Shown: positions 44,224 to 54,944 of the stretch, piece by piece | Position numbering within the stretch: the stretch's first letter is position 1 | Layout: each line of letters starts with the position of its first letter | NCBI GenBank assembly: GCA_033085395.1 | Contig: JANQBS010000182.1 | Coordinates: 16,328-80,327, forward strand | Direction of reading: 5' to 3' | Length of the DNA stretch: 64,000 nucleotides | DNA from: Xanthoparmelia taractica | Lineage: Eukaryota; Ascomycota; Lecanoromycetes; Lecanorales; Parmeliaceae | The notes under the pieces: generated by a model | Told to the model about the DNA's origin: nothing | Database searches by the model: none | What the model saw: the letters and a program-made list of their open reading frames with translations, nothing else | Program-made: the position numbers and the translations under genes

Positions 44224-45492
44224 ATGGCGATGGAGGCATCACTTCCTCATCATTTCCCAAATCGACAACTCCATGATGCCACCATATTCCAGTCCTCACC
44301 ATATCCTCCTCCCCACTCTAACCTCGCCCCACCGCAAGATATTGGGCTAGATGACTTCCAATTCGATCCTCAATTGGCCAACGAGCCTCAACTACAGCAC
44401 CCGCAAAGAGAAAACGCCTTTGAATCCAGTCCGTTTGATCCTTCGAGACCAAATCAGCTTCGCTTTCAGGAAATTCGCTCGAACCCGCCAGCATCCTCTC
44501 CACAGTCAAACAATGTCTTTGACCCATCTAATGCCGGCGTATTTGGCGTTCTGTCCCGAACGCGTCGCCAAGAGAATACTGACAGTGGTCGAGGCCAGTT
44601 CGGTGTTTTAGCACCACTTCCGCAGGCACAAGCTCAGCTATTGGACCCGCACCTGAATCACGATGAGCAGCTGGGGCGTCTACAACATGAATTGGATCTA
44701 CGGCCGGTCCCGGTTACGGATGGTGGGACAACTGAGGGGCACTTCAGCAACATGAAGATGGTACCAAACCCTCCGAATCTGGAGCAATGGCGGAGGCGGC
44801 TGTTTGACGTTGACGAAGTGATCACTTTGACCGAGGAGCAGTAGGTCGATCACAGGGCCCAATTACCCTTCGTAAGGCTAATTATTTTGGGCCAGATTCC
44901 AAACCTACTTTCCACACGTGGACAATATCTACTCACACCGCTCTACCCAACGCTACAAGCGCAAGCCGTTCGTCTCTCACTATTGGGATTGCAGGCTCAA
45001 GGGGCGACCGCCAGGGACCGCAAAGTCAGACGATCCCAACAAAAAGAAGAGAAAGCGGCAAGCCAGAGAACGCGATCTGTGCGATGTCAAGATCAAGATC
45101 ACCGAGTACTTTCCGGGGGCAAGAGCTTTGATGGGTACGGACTTTCCGGTTGAGACCCCTGCGAATGACAATCCTTTTGCTCCTGGACGAGCGCTGTCGA
45201 GTACACAAGCTCCCAACAACGAGCTTCCAACCCTTCCGGAACCTGGCAGTGATGGCGCAAGATACTATACCATACAACGGGTCAACGGGAACGGAGCCAA
45301 TGGTAAAGGCGATGGAACGGCTGGAGCTCACAAACACACCATTGAGGAAAGCGATAAAGTCAAAAAAAGCAGCCTTCATCGACATTTCCTAAAAGAAGAA
45401 AAGGAAAGGAGAAAATCCATGGTAAGCGATTAATTTCTTTCGATTTTATGGACTCTTCATCACAGGAAGAGCGAAACTTCAAGGCGGCATGA
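44224..45492 (+). CDS. conserved fungal protein of unknown function with basic motif
   Basis: Three exons: 44224-44840, 44896-45421 and 45466-45492; 389 residues. The start could also be 44206 or 44230, as three in-frame ATGs lie together. The N-terminal ~150 residues are Pro/Gln/Asn-rich. A compact conserved part begins LEQWRRRLFDVDEVITLTEE, runs over the first junction into FQTYFPHVDNIYSHRSTQRY and contains FVSHYWDCRLKGRPPG and the basic run KKKRKRQARERD, a likely nuclear localisation signal, followed by CDVKIKITEYFPGA. I recall this block from other filamentous ascomycetes but no function. The HYWDCR segment may hold a metal site, though ligands are too few to claim it. Confidence 0.72.
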
Positions 45493-45689
45493 CATCGCGT
45501 CCAGCTACCGCACAAGTGCGATCCGACGTCGGCTACACGTCATTGAAGTCAAGAACCACGTGAATTGCACTCAATTACCAACCACGCCATCTCCTTCAAT
45601 GCTCCTTCGGGACTTTTAATATATTCAATCTCTCTACTCTCAATCGTACCTCTCGTCCTGTTAACAGATTGAAATTGACCTTTTCCACC

Positions 45690-46596
45690 ATGTCTGACAA
45701 TGCTAACTCTGAGAAGAAAACATACCACAAGAAAGCTACTGGAATCGCTCTAAATACAGTGAAGAAGCATTCAAAGGACCATGAACTAAAGCTATATGGC
45801 AGTTGCTTCTGGTAAGTCCTCAATCCATTCCCGTACGATTTCTTAGACTGCGACTGACCTCTCATCTCAGTCCTTTCGTGCAGCGAGTATGGATCTCATT
45901 GGAGGTCAAGAGTCTCAACTATCAATACATTGAGGTAGATCCATACAAGAAGCCAGAAGAGCTGATGCGAATCAATCCACGCGGACTGATTCCGGCCCTC
46001 CAACACGGCAACGACTGGGGCTGCTACGAAAGCTCAGTATTGATGGAGTACCTTGAGGATCTCAACGAAGGAGCTCCACTACTACCACCAAACGCAAAGG
46101 ATCGAGCGCATTGCCGCCTATGGTCTGACCACATCAATCGCAAGATCTTGCCACACTTCTACGGCTTACTACAGGCTCAAGACAGTGCGCACCAGGTCGA
46201 ACAAGCACAGCAGCTCACGGATGGAATCCAGAAGATCGTCGAGGCCGCAGATCAATCCGGTCCGTTCTTTTTCGGCCCTCACATTTCCTTCGTTGACATT
46301 CAATTCGCGCCTTGGGTCATCAGGTTGAAGAAGGTGCTGACGCCTTACCGCGGCTGGCCTGAACCGGAAGCTGGTAGTCGTTGGGCGAGCTGGGTGAAAG
46401 CCATTGAGGAGAATGAAGGTGTCAAGGCAACGACGAGTACCGATGAGCTTTATACTGACAGCTATGAGAGATATGCCGGTGAGTGTCTTTGTGGCCTGCA
46501 CTAATGAGATAGCGAAGCCAATGATTGGCGACAGAGAATCGGCCAAACACCAGCCAGGTGGCAAACGCGGTTAATGAGGGACGAGGTCTGCCGTGA
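45690..46596 (+). CDS. omega-type glutathione S-transferase
   Basis: Three exons: 45690-45811, 45871-46478 and 46535-46596; phases 2 and 1; 263 residues. The N-terminal thioredoxin fold begins after a ~30-residue extension: LKLYGSCFCPFVQRVWISLE has the CPF active-site motif with the catalytic Cys near residue 41. The glutathione-binding loop reads NPRGLIPALQHG with ESSVLMEYLEDL. The C-terminal helical domain contains FFFGPHISFVDIQFAPW. The last exon ends NTSQVANAVNEGRGLP, as in fungal omega-class enzymes. Omega GSTs act as thiol transferases or dehydroascorbate reductases in the cytosol. A GTT1/GTT2-type detoxifying role is less likely given the Cys. Confidence 0.88.
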
Positions 46597-47129
46597 GCGA
46601 AATGAGTTAATGGGATGTGCTGGCAATGTGTAATACATATTCAGCTCGCAGATGCCGTGAACGAAACACGATTTTGAGGCAATGGAACATGAGCTTTGGT
46701 GGCTGCACATGTAGCTATGCATGTTAATTTCAGGGAAGGAACAACCTAAAAATGATGACTGTATGATAGCGAAATACTTCATGTATACAATAGCTTTCAA
46801 CAACATCAGATGTGGAAGTAATGAACACTCTTCACTTAATCGAAGAAAATGCTAGGACAGGCTTACATACCAGAACAAGGCTAATAACCTGATCTGCATA
46901 TCGGATTGGTCGAATACACCTTCTATAAGTACGCTCTCAAATGATATTACCGTACGGCAAGGAAGGCATACCATGTGAGTCCGGGCGATGATTTCGAACC
47001 GTACATGAAAAGAACGAGAAAATACAAGACCAAACAAAACAAAATCTTGCAATCCATCCACACCGCAAGTCTCATTTTTCCATTGGTACACTGTGCTTCT
47101 AGAACAATGAGCTGATCAGTGTTGTAGAT
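46597..47129. other. intergenic region, possibly containing more of the downstream relic
   Basis: A minus frame at 46852-47091 (79 codons) might be a further decayed piece of the gene remnant at 47130-47880, but no junction can be justified. Otherwise nothing recognised. Confidence 0.3.
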
Positions 47130-47880
47130 TCAACACGGCTGGCAATTGGCAGATGTCGAGGCTAATTCCCTCCAGCTGCTTCTGCCCAAGCCACACTCAT
47201 ACAGTCCCCACCACTCAATTCGCAAATTTGTGGGATATATGAGCCGGAGGTTCATCGAGCGGTCGATTTGGACGTTGAAATCTTCCGGTAATGAAAATAC
47301 AGCATGGGCAAAGTATCCACTCTGGGCCCAATTAGACACTGTACTATTGGGGCGAAAAACATCAGTCACCTGTAAGCTGCGTCTTCTCCTATCCCATAGT
47401 ACAGTAAATCCCAGTCATTCATATTTACCGCCTCAAGTGACGGGACACAGTTGAAATCTTGATATGACGATATGAAGAAAGGGGTGAATTCTGTCCGAGG
47501 GAAAGAATCTTCAGCCAGCCACGCTTCGTCCCATATAGTCGAAAATAGAAGGCACCCACCGGACCGAGATGAGTCCTTCTGCACCAACGACACCGGTCAT
47601 GTTCCAATCAGTATCATCATGTTGGCTCCAGTTCTCAAAACTTCTACTCGCGTACAGGTTTGCCTGAAACAGCTCACTCTGTCACACATCCTCTTCTCTA
47701 TCCTTATCACAGCCGCTAATTTTCGTAAATTGACGGAACGTCATTTGACCCTTTTCAGCATTGATGAAGGTTGCGTACCACTCCTGTCCTCTCTTCTGAT
47801 GAAAATCTTGACATGGGCTTGAAAGCTACGAAAATTGTCTCGTTATACTTGAGAATCAAATTCATGGCCACATAAGAGGT
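47130..47880 (-). pseudogene. unrecognised gene broken by several frame lesions
   Basis: Coding-like sequence runs along the minus strand but hops between frames: YIAVQTSYVAMNLILKYNET, then GQEWYATFINAEKGQMTFRQ with a TGA about 20 codons later, then FENWSQHDDTDWNMTGVVG, then EDSFPRTEFTPFFISSYQDF, then PNSTVSNWAQSGYFAHAVF to a stop at 47130. At least three shifts and one stop separate the blocks, with no intron signals at the breaks. The last block includes LRIEWWGLYECGLGRSSW. The parts look like one protein of about 240 residues. No family recognised. Either a true pseudogene or a locus with several sequencing indels. Confidence 0.5.
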
Positions 47881-48006
47881 CTGGACTGCTATATATTGAG
47901 CTTTCGGCAACAGCTTTCTGTTACAAAAGGCAGTACGAGGCTACGTACTTTACTCCGGCCACTGGTATCACTATCACATCCTCCTCAGTGCCTGAAATCT
48001 CTGACA

Positions 48007-49126
48007 ATGGACTCCAAACCCACTGTTGCCGGCGGCAATGGCGAAGGTTTTACAAATTCCATGAACATGGGTTTCGGACCGAACATGTTTCCTGGTTTCA
48101 ACATGCCTTCGCTGATGGGCGTGCAACTCAGGCATGAATCCAGCTTCAGCAAACGCATCGCTAGGTAGTGGGACAGTTTCCAATTTCCCAATGCAAGCTA
48201 GTGATTTCATGATGATGGTATGTCTCCGCACTCATTAATCTTATTGTGCCAAAACTCAGAGATAATAGCAAATCAGGCAACAGTTCGAGGCACAAGTCAA
48301 CGGATTGAAGAGGATGATGGAGGACGCAACCAGGGTCCGTTCTTAGACTTCTCACAAGTAGCTATAGCTTCAACAACAGAGCAGGCTAGGAGACAAGCAA
48401 ATGTCGATCGTGACGCAGCGCTGCTAAAGGCCGAGCAAGCTAGCGCCGAAACATCGTCAGTCAAGGCGGAATTGGCTACCTTACGTATGACCATTGATGC
48501 CAGCAAACTCGAAAGCCAGCACCAAGCCGAGACTCTGGCCTTGACCTTCACTCAAATGGGGAAATGCGAACAATGAAGCAGCTTCAGCGCAAGCGGAGCT
48601 AAAGGGCTTGCAGGCTGAGCTGGAGACTTGCAGAGTCGACTCTCAGCAGCAAGCCGCAACATTGGCATCAGTGACGAGTCGCGTCAAAAGTGCCGACAAA
48701 TCTGCGGCCTCTGCCAGAGCGGAAGCCGAGACCTTACGCACGCAGATGGATCCTTATAAGCAGGTGCAACAGCAGCAGAACGGCGCCATCCAAATGCCGA
48801 AGACGCCAAGCGCCACGACATAGAGCTCCTGCGCACTCAAAGCTCTCTCGAGACGGTCAAACTTGACATTACGCAAAAGATTGCCATAATCGACCAGGGA
48901 TCGAGATGCCGAGCGAGCTGCCGTACGACAGGAGCGAGAGCAGCGAGAAAGCGCCCTGCAGGGACTGGGCGAAGAGCTCCTGGACGCAAGGGATCGGCTC
49001 GAACGTGCCAAGGATGCCTACCGGAACTCGCAACGGGAATTGGATCAGTACAAGGAACAACTGAACCAGGTGAAATCATATGTGGAGAGAGCCAAGTCCA
49101 ACCCCTTTAGCGCTTTGGGTTGGTGA
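48007..49126 (+). pseudogene. coiled-coil protein gene with at least four single-base shifts
   Basis: From ATG at 48007 the product starts MDSKPTVAGGNGEGFTNSMN, a Met/Gly/Asn-rich head. Lesions by eye: a surplus base near 48122, a surplus G in the GGGG at 48558-48561, a missing base near 48792, and a surplus G near 48897. Correct reading would give a Gln/Ala/Glu-rich coiled coil (AELATLRMTIDASKLESQHQ, AELETCRVDSQQQAATLASV, RQEREQRESALQGLGEEL) ending SNPFSALGW at 49126. Introns near 48210-48280 and 48332-48380 are likely. Resembles kinesin- or SMC-like rods only in composition. Function unknown. Confidence 0.6.
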
Positions 49127-49872
49127 GAACGAATACAAATGGCGAGTAAACTGCAACTAGTGTCTGATAATGGTAGCTATCAGCCTACTTACCATGTATC
49201 ATAATACTTTTGATCTATACTAACTAATTCACAACGCAAGAGACGAAGCGTTGTAGCTCACTACGACGACCCAGAGTCTTGATCGAAAGTCAAGACAGAT
49301 TATCTCCCGTCACCAAATGCACGTGGGAAACCTCTCCCATCTTAACACATCTTCTCCTTCTCCTGCTTCTCCTGCTTCTCCTTCTTCTCCTCCTGCTTCT
49401 CCTTTCTCTTCCCGTTTCCCTTTGTTGGGCCGAAGATTCGACTGGTACATAGTTAACCCCCACTCACCGCCACGCACCCAACACCAAGAGCTCAGTTACG
49501 AACATACAGTCTGCCAGTGTACATACACACTCAGTGCGCTTTCTCCGAGAAATTAGGTTAGCAAAGTCCGGAGGGGGTAAATATTAGCTACAGAAATCCT
49601 ACCTACCTACCTACCTATGGCGTTAGCAAACTTAGCGGCATCAAATGTATCTGATTCACATGGTCGAGTCAGTAAGGTACCTTAGGAAGTGGTGTGGTGC
49701 GAGCACTACCTTGATAAACAGGGCATGAAGAAGAGAAGCATTGGTTGCAATGTACGGCCATTCACGGGACTGGATTATTTTTATCCCATAACCATAAAGT
49801 TACAACTTAATCCGGTGTGTCACGGAAATCGAGCCACACGCGATGCCGTCCGGCAGCCAGCTGCTTGCGGTA
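49127..49872. other. intergenic region with pyrimidine and tetranucleotide repeats
   Basis: Between the coiled-coil relic and the ureD relic. A CTTCTCCTG-type tract lies at 49351-49420 and a TACC repeat at 49600-49617. No gene seen. Confidence 0.5.
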
Positions 49873-50866
49873 TCATCGTAGGCACAACAAGCACCTCTCG
49901 CCAAACTCCCTCTCCACAGTCCCTTCTTCCATCAACATCTCCCTCAACCATCGTCTGGCACCATCGAGGTCTCTAGCGCCAAATCTGACAAGCACGAAAC
50001 CTCGCACGGACACAGCGGTCCACAACAGACCGGCGTCTGCTTCTCGCAGTCGCCTAGCCTGCCGCTTCTGCTCTTCATCGGAGACACGGGGCGTTTCAGC
50101 CGACCAAGACCTCTCACCGATCCGTGGCTGGTCCGAAAATGCTTTCAGGAAGAACTTGGCCAGGTCTTGGAATAGGTGTCCTCTAATGATGAGTGTGCCA
50201 AAGACAGCCAAATTATCCATTCGGTTGTGCTGCTTCTCTGCAAAGTACGGGGGTGTCCCGTCTAAAAAGTTGTAATCCCTCAACAACAACCTCCCTTTTC
50301 CGTTCATCTTTCCGGCGGTCCCACAATCAGGAAAAGCCCGAAAAGTGTTCCTTCCTCTCCATTCCCAAAAATCCCCCCTCTCCCCCCTCGCAGTTCTTCC
50401 TTCAGACACCCAATCAAGCACCAGCAAATTCGAGCTGATAGGGTCAAAATTGAAGAGCTGACGCTGCTCATACACACAGTCTTTAAACGGCTGTACTGGA
50501 TCCGGGAGCAGCAACAGTGCCCCCACCCCCCGCCTCCACACGCGCCGTCAAGCACTGTATTGTTCGTACGTCCCTTGAAGGCGACTTGTAGATTTTGGTG
50601 CTTCCCTGTGTGACGAGTCCCAGTCGGGCGCCCGGGCAGACGTCAACGTGGAGATCCACCGAGTCGCCGGCAACGAGTCCACCGCCGTAAGTAAGCATGA
50701 ACACAAGAACGCAGCGTGCGCTAGGGGTGGAGGGTGGAGAGATGAGCTTGAGAGGGTAGGTGAAGGCCAATGAGGAGATGGTGGACATGGACGGAGGTCA
50801 GATTCTGACTTGAAGTTCGCCTCGACCGGGCGGTAAGGAGGCGGATTGTCCGACAGAAGAGGCCAT
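49873..50866 (-). pseudogene. ureD: urease accessory protein UreD, nonsense and frameshift lesions
   Basis: Minus strand from ATG at 50866 (MASSVGQSASLPPGRGELQV), interrupted by TGA at 50800-50798, where homologues continue, then FTYPLKLISPP, VLVFMLTYGGGLVAGDSV and GARLGLVTQGSTKIYKSPS. At the C-runs 50520-50531 (plus strand) one surplus base moves the frame; the rest reads LLLPDPVQPFKDCVYEQRQ, VLDWVSEGRTARGE and ends ERCLLCLR at 49873. Removing both lesions would give a UreD of normal length. UreD scaffolds UreF and UreG when nickel is loaded into urease. An ATG at 50788 could restart translation after the stop, but the frameshift remains. No introns needed. Confidence 0.82.
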
Positions 50867-51531
50867 TACGTGGGAAAGGTGAAGCGTCCAATTGCCGGAA
50901 AGGTCGGTAGAGTACCTTATGTCTACTCTGTTGATACTCGGTAATCCACCAGCGGGGGTCAAAAAGTCTGAACACTGAGCCTCGCCCAGTTCGTCAAACT
51001 AAAAGAGCTCTCTGTTCGCATTTAATCTTCGTCATCAAATCTACGTTATGTTCTCTGAAATAAACATTAATAAGTAGCTTAGATACTCTTCTTCTATGTT
51101 CTGATGTTTGAAGTCAATAAATGAATGAATTTTAAGAGGCACGAATCTCGTTGAAAGGTGATATGTTGACGGCTAAACCTCGGTGTTCAGACTTATGATC
51201 ATTCTTTTGATTAGTCATGGCGGAACGAACCGAGATCAGGCCCGACCCGTGTGTTGTACTGTAGCAAAAGCCTCTCGGTGCTCAGTGCGCGTGTGCACTC
51301 GAACGTTTATCCCTACCGCCATCCAAGCCGCCTGAAAATCCGCCGCAGCCATCCGACTAGGTGCAAATGCGCTCCAGAGCGTGCTCAGCAGAGGGAAAAT
51401 GGACCGACAGTCCGCCAATTGTTCTCCAGAACATTCACGGAGTGATATAGCTGAAGCGGAGTTGTGTACAAAAGCTGAAGCAGGATTGCTGGCCCCTGCT
51501 ACGACAAGACCACAAACTCCACATCTACTTC
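50867..51531. other. intergenic region between ureD and ureF
   Basis: 665 bases between divergent ureD and ureF starts. The part 51000-51180 is A+T-richer than its surroundings. No further gene or obvious regulatory site. Confidence 0.4.
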
Positions 51532-52338
51532 ATGGTCTGTCTCAAGATCCACGCTCCAGCTTCATCGCTAATGGGCTTCCGGTCAGCGCTGACTCCCACC
51601 CTCACCCACTCCCTCCTTCTTGTCTCCGACTCCGCCCTTCCCCTCGGCTCGTTCGCCTTCTCCAGCGGACTTGAGTCCTTTCTCGCTCACCATCGTCCTT
51701 TCTCAGCCAACAGCACCGCCATACAATCGTTTCACAAATTCTTCTTCCTTTCACTCGCATCCATGGCCGGCACGGCATTACCGTACGTCATAGCCGCTTA
51801 TCGCGACCCTCAAGAATTGGTGAGATTAGACGATGATCTTGATGCGTCAACACCGTGCACGGTAGCGCGGAGAGCGAGTCTTGCTCAAGGACGTGCCCTC
51901 CTCGGGGTCTGGAAACGGTCATTGGCTTCCACAGTGTCTGGCTCTAGCATAAATGCCGAAAGCTTGAAGGCCCTCCAAAGCTTTGAAGTTGCTGGGCACC
52001 ATCCAGCATCAGACGACACTGACCTTGGACCTAAAGGTCATCTTCCCGTCGTCTGGGGTGCCGTCTGTTCCGCCTTGAATCTCTCGCTCGAATCCACCAC
52101 TTATATTTTCCTGTTCAAACATGTCCAGTCTCTGCTTTCCGCCGCCGTTCGTGCCTCAGTCATGGGCCCGTATCAGGCGCAAGGTATGTTGGCCAGCGGA
52201 GCGGTGCAGGAGGGGATCAAGCAGGCACTAGAACAAGGATGGAAAGATGAGGCAGAGGAGGCGGAACAGACTGTGCCGGTGATGGACCTCTGGCTTGGAC
52301 GACACGAATTGCTATACAGTAGGATATTCAATTCGTGA
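51532..52338 (+). CDS. ureF: urease accessory protein UreF, apparently intact
   Basis: Uninterrupted 268-residue frame from ATG at 51532. Family features: LLLVSDSALPLGSFAFSSGL near the start, HKFFFLSLASMAGTALPYV, a variable mid-section, HLPVVWGAVCSALNLSLEST, AAVRASVMGPYQAQGML, and the C-terminal LWLGRHELLYSRIFNS. Length is near that of other fungal UreF proteins. UreF forms the UreD-UreF-UreG complex that activates urease with nickel and CO2. Its neighbours in the pathway, ureD and urease, are both broken here, so the gene should have no substrate unless other copies exist elsewhere. It is read away from ureD and towards the urease relic. Confidence 0.9.
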   Translation: MVCLKIHAPASSLMGFRSALTPTLTHSLLLVSDSALPLGSFAFSSGLESFLAHHRPFSANSTAIQSFHKFFFLSLASMAGTALPYVIAAYRDPQELVRLDDDLDASTPCTVARRASLAQGRALLGVWKRSLASTVSGSSINAESLKALQSFEVAGHHPASDDTDLGPKGHLPVVWGAVCSALNLSLESTTYIFLFKHVQSLLSAAVRASVMGPYQAQGMLASGAVQEGIKQALEQGWKDEAEEAEQTVPVMDLWLGRHELLYSRIFNS

Positions 52339-52460
52339 TAATGGACGGGACGGCGATCGGAGTGTCTGGGGCTGCAGGCTGCTCCTGTGAGAGTCATACA
52401 ATGCTCCAGTCTTCCCCTCCGGCTCGCCATTGGAGACACGGAATATTTTTTTATACGCGC

Positions 52461-53718
52461 AAGACCTACATCCGGCAGATGATGCAAGCCTGTGACAAAC
52501 TACCCGTTAATTACGGTATAATTGGAAAGGGTAGTGATACCCATCATCGCGGCTTGCATGAGCAGTGCCACGCTGGAGTTGTAGCTCTGAAATTGCATGA
52601 AGACTGGGGCTGTACACCATCAGACATTGACACTTGCGTCTAGTAGGTGTACACATCTCAATCGTTGCATACGTTAATCGATGCATGCAGGGTTTGCGAT
52701 GAATTCGATGTTCAATGTGAACTTCACAGCGACACTATGAATCGGGCTTCGTCGAACACACTGCCGCAGCTTTCAAGGACCGCACGATCCACGCCTACCA
52801 CATTGAGGGTGCCGGCGGCGGCCATGCTCCGGATATCATCCGCCTCGTTGAGCATCCGAATGTTCTACCCAGTAGCACCAACCCCACGATGCCGTATACG
52901 AGCAACACGATTGACGAACATCTCGATGTCCAACGTGGGCCGTTGAAGCAGGATGTGGACACCGACGCCAATAACCATCGCGTGAAGATGTACATCAGTA
53001 AGTACACGATCAATCCAGCCATTACACACGGCATGAGCCACGTCATTGGCAGTGTGGAGGTTGGGAAATTTGCCGATCTGGTTATTTGGCAACCCGCGAA
53101 CTTTGGCACCAAGCCCACAATGGTGCTGAAGGGTGGGTTTCCTGCGTCTGCGCAAATGGTACGTCTTCTGCTCAGGATCTGGTTGAAAGTCGGACTAATG
53201 AATGCCGCAGGGCGATCCGAACGCGTCGTAAGTCTGGCTGTTCTGATAGCCTTAATCTAGAGAATTGTCTGACGATTCAGCAGCATCTCGACTGTACAAC
53301 CGATCATTTCGAGGCCAATGTTTGCTGTAAGCATTCCACTTCGCTGTCGCTCTAATAAAACACTGATATGGGAACATAAAGCCCTTGGTACCACGTTCGA
53401 GCCTGACTTTCGTCTCCAAAGCTGGCGTTGACAGCGGCGCCGTTGAATCCTATCACCTCCAGGAACGGATTGAGCTTGTAAAGGGCTGCCGCAAGATTAG
53501 CAAGAGGGACATGAAGTTCAACTCGGCGCTGCCTGAGATGAAAGTAGACCCCGAATTATGGGTAGGTGTTCTCCCTCGTCTTGTCGAAATATTTCGAGAT
53601 AAGGCGACATGGGCTGACTAAGGTTCCGCGCACATAGACCGTCTCAGCCGATGGTGTAGAATGCAAGGCGGACCCGATGAATTCGCTTCCACTGACGCAT
53701 CAGTATTTCATCTACTGA
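52461..53718 (+). pseudogene. urease structural gene relic, 5'-truncated and internally deleted
   Basis: Similarity starts abruptly with TYIRQMMQACDKLPVNYG at about 52461; the gamma and beta parts and the first nickel ligands (HxH) are absent. The block VVALKLHEDWG keeps the Lys that is carbamylated in urease. A stop and a frameshift follow near 52643-52750. GAGGGHAPDIIRLVEHPNVL and PYTSNTIDEHLD are then joined directly to QRGPLKQDV, skipping about 70 residues that hold the catalytic flap His. The 3' part is legible with intact GT-AG introns: MSHVIGSVEVGKFADLV, VQPIISRPMFA, KGCRKISKRDMKFNSALPEM and the end LPLTHQYFIY at 53718. It cannot encode active urease. Confidence 0.88.
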
Positions 53719-54142
53719 CCTGCACATTGTCTAACCATGAACGAGCAGTGCAACTTCTTCTCGGCATAGACGTGCAAGACTAATCTGCCTTTCTCGTTCA
53801 TTTCGATCTCTCTCTCCAATGAAGTACTGTGTTCTGAACCAACAGATCAGCAGGTTCAGGAGGATCAATGGCTGATCTCACGGAACAATGAGTATATAGA
53901 TAAATATAAACACACTCATCCATAGCCCAGATAGATCTCCTTGATGTCCAACAGAACATTCTAACCATAAATTTGGTTTCGACCTACTCATATCATCCCC
54001 AGTGCTCCTTTTCCATTCCCCTCCTCTTCCCTCCTGAGAACCCAAGCTGAAAGCCTACCTACCTTACTTACCTTAATCCCGCACCAGCAGTACCCACCAT
54101 ACCATATCTCTATCATCCAAATCGCAAGAAATTAACCAAGAC

Positions 54143-54143
<1 letters not shown>

Positions 54144-54183
<40 letters not shown>

Positions 54184-54184
54184 C
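54144..54184. repeat. (CCTG)n microsatellite
   Basis: About ten consecutive CCTG units, visible directly. Confidence 0.95.
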
Positions 54185-54368
54185 ATGATTTGACCAGACG
54201 CAAACACATCACATTTGACACCATTGCATGCAGATTAGGAATATTATATTTATTTGAGAGGATACAACGGATAATCAGACAAAGGTTGCTCGTTTGAATG
54301 ATTGATTGATCTGACTGAGTGAGTGATACACGAGCCTACATGCATACATAGATACATAGATACATACA

Positions 54369-54370
<2 letters not shown>

Positions 54371-54399
<29 letters not shown>

Positions 54400-54424
54400 C
54401 ATACATACATACATACATACATAC
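54371..54424. repeat. (ACAT)n microsatellite
   Basis: Thirteen or so uninterrupted ACAT units, with degenerate GATACATA copies just upstream from about 54342. Confidence 0.95.
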
Positions 54425-54725
54425 ACTGCTCGATATACATGCGATTCAGCTAATCAATGCTTCCCCGGAATCAATAGTTTTTTTTGTTTGGTGGGGGTTA
54501 TGTTATGGTGTATCTTTTCGCTTACTTATGAGGGTGTTGTGTAGAGTGAAGACAGGGGACCCCCCCGATACCCCTCCTACACCGCCCAATCCCGCTCTCT
54601 ATACAGGAAGGAGGGTGTAGGTAGTTTTCCGTTTTCCGTTTCCCGTTCTCCTTTTTTCTTTCTCCTTCTCCTTTCCTTTCTTCATCGCTGATAATCCAAG
54701 GTACGAATGAATACCTTGGCCGTCC

Positions 54726-54771
54726 AACAAACAAACAAACAAACAAACAAACAAACAAACAAACAAACAAA
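54726..54771. repeat. (AACA)n microsatellite
   Basis: About eleven perfect AACA units, read as poly-(Cys/Leu/Phe/Val) on the other strand. Confidence 0.95.
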
Positions 54772-54944
54772 TTAACCAACTAACTACCTAGAAACCGCGA
54801 TATCGATTTCATCAATTACCTCACCATATCAAACATTTATATTTATAGTTATTGACACGAACGGTTGGGTGGGCAAGATACGCTAGGGTTTATAAACTGC
54901 ACCATCCTTTATCCAGGTGCATAGTAGAGTGTAGGCTTGTGAGG

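Noticed and set aside
54323..54779. Frames encoding poly-(Tyr/Ile/His/Thr) and poly-(Cys/Leu/Phe/Val)
   Set aside because: They are translations of the (ACAT)n and (AACA)n microsatellites.
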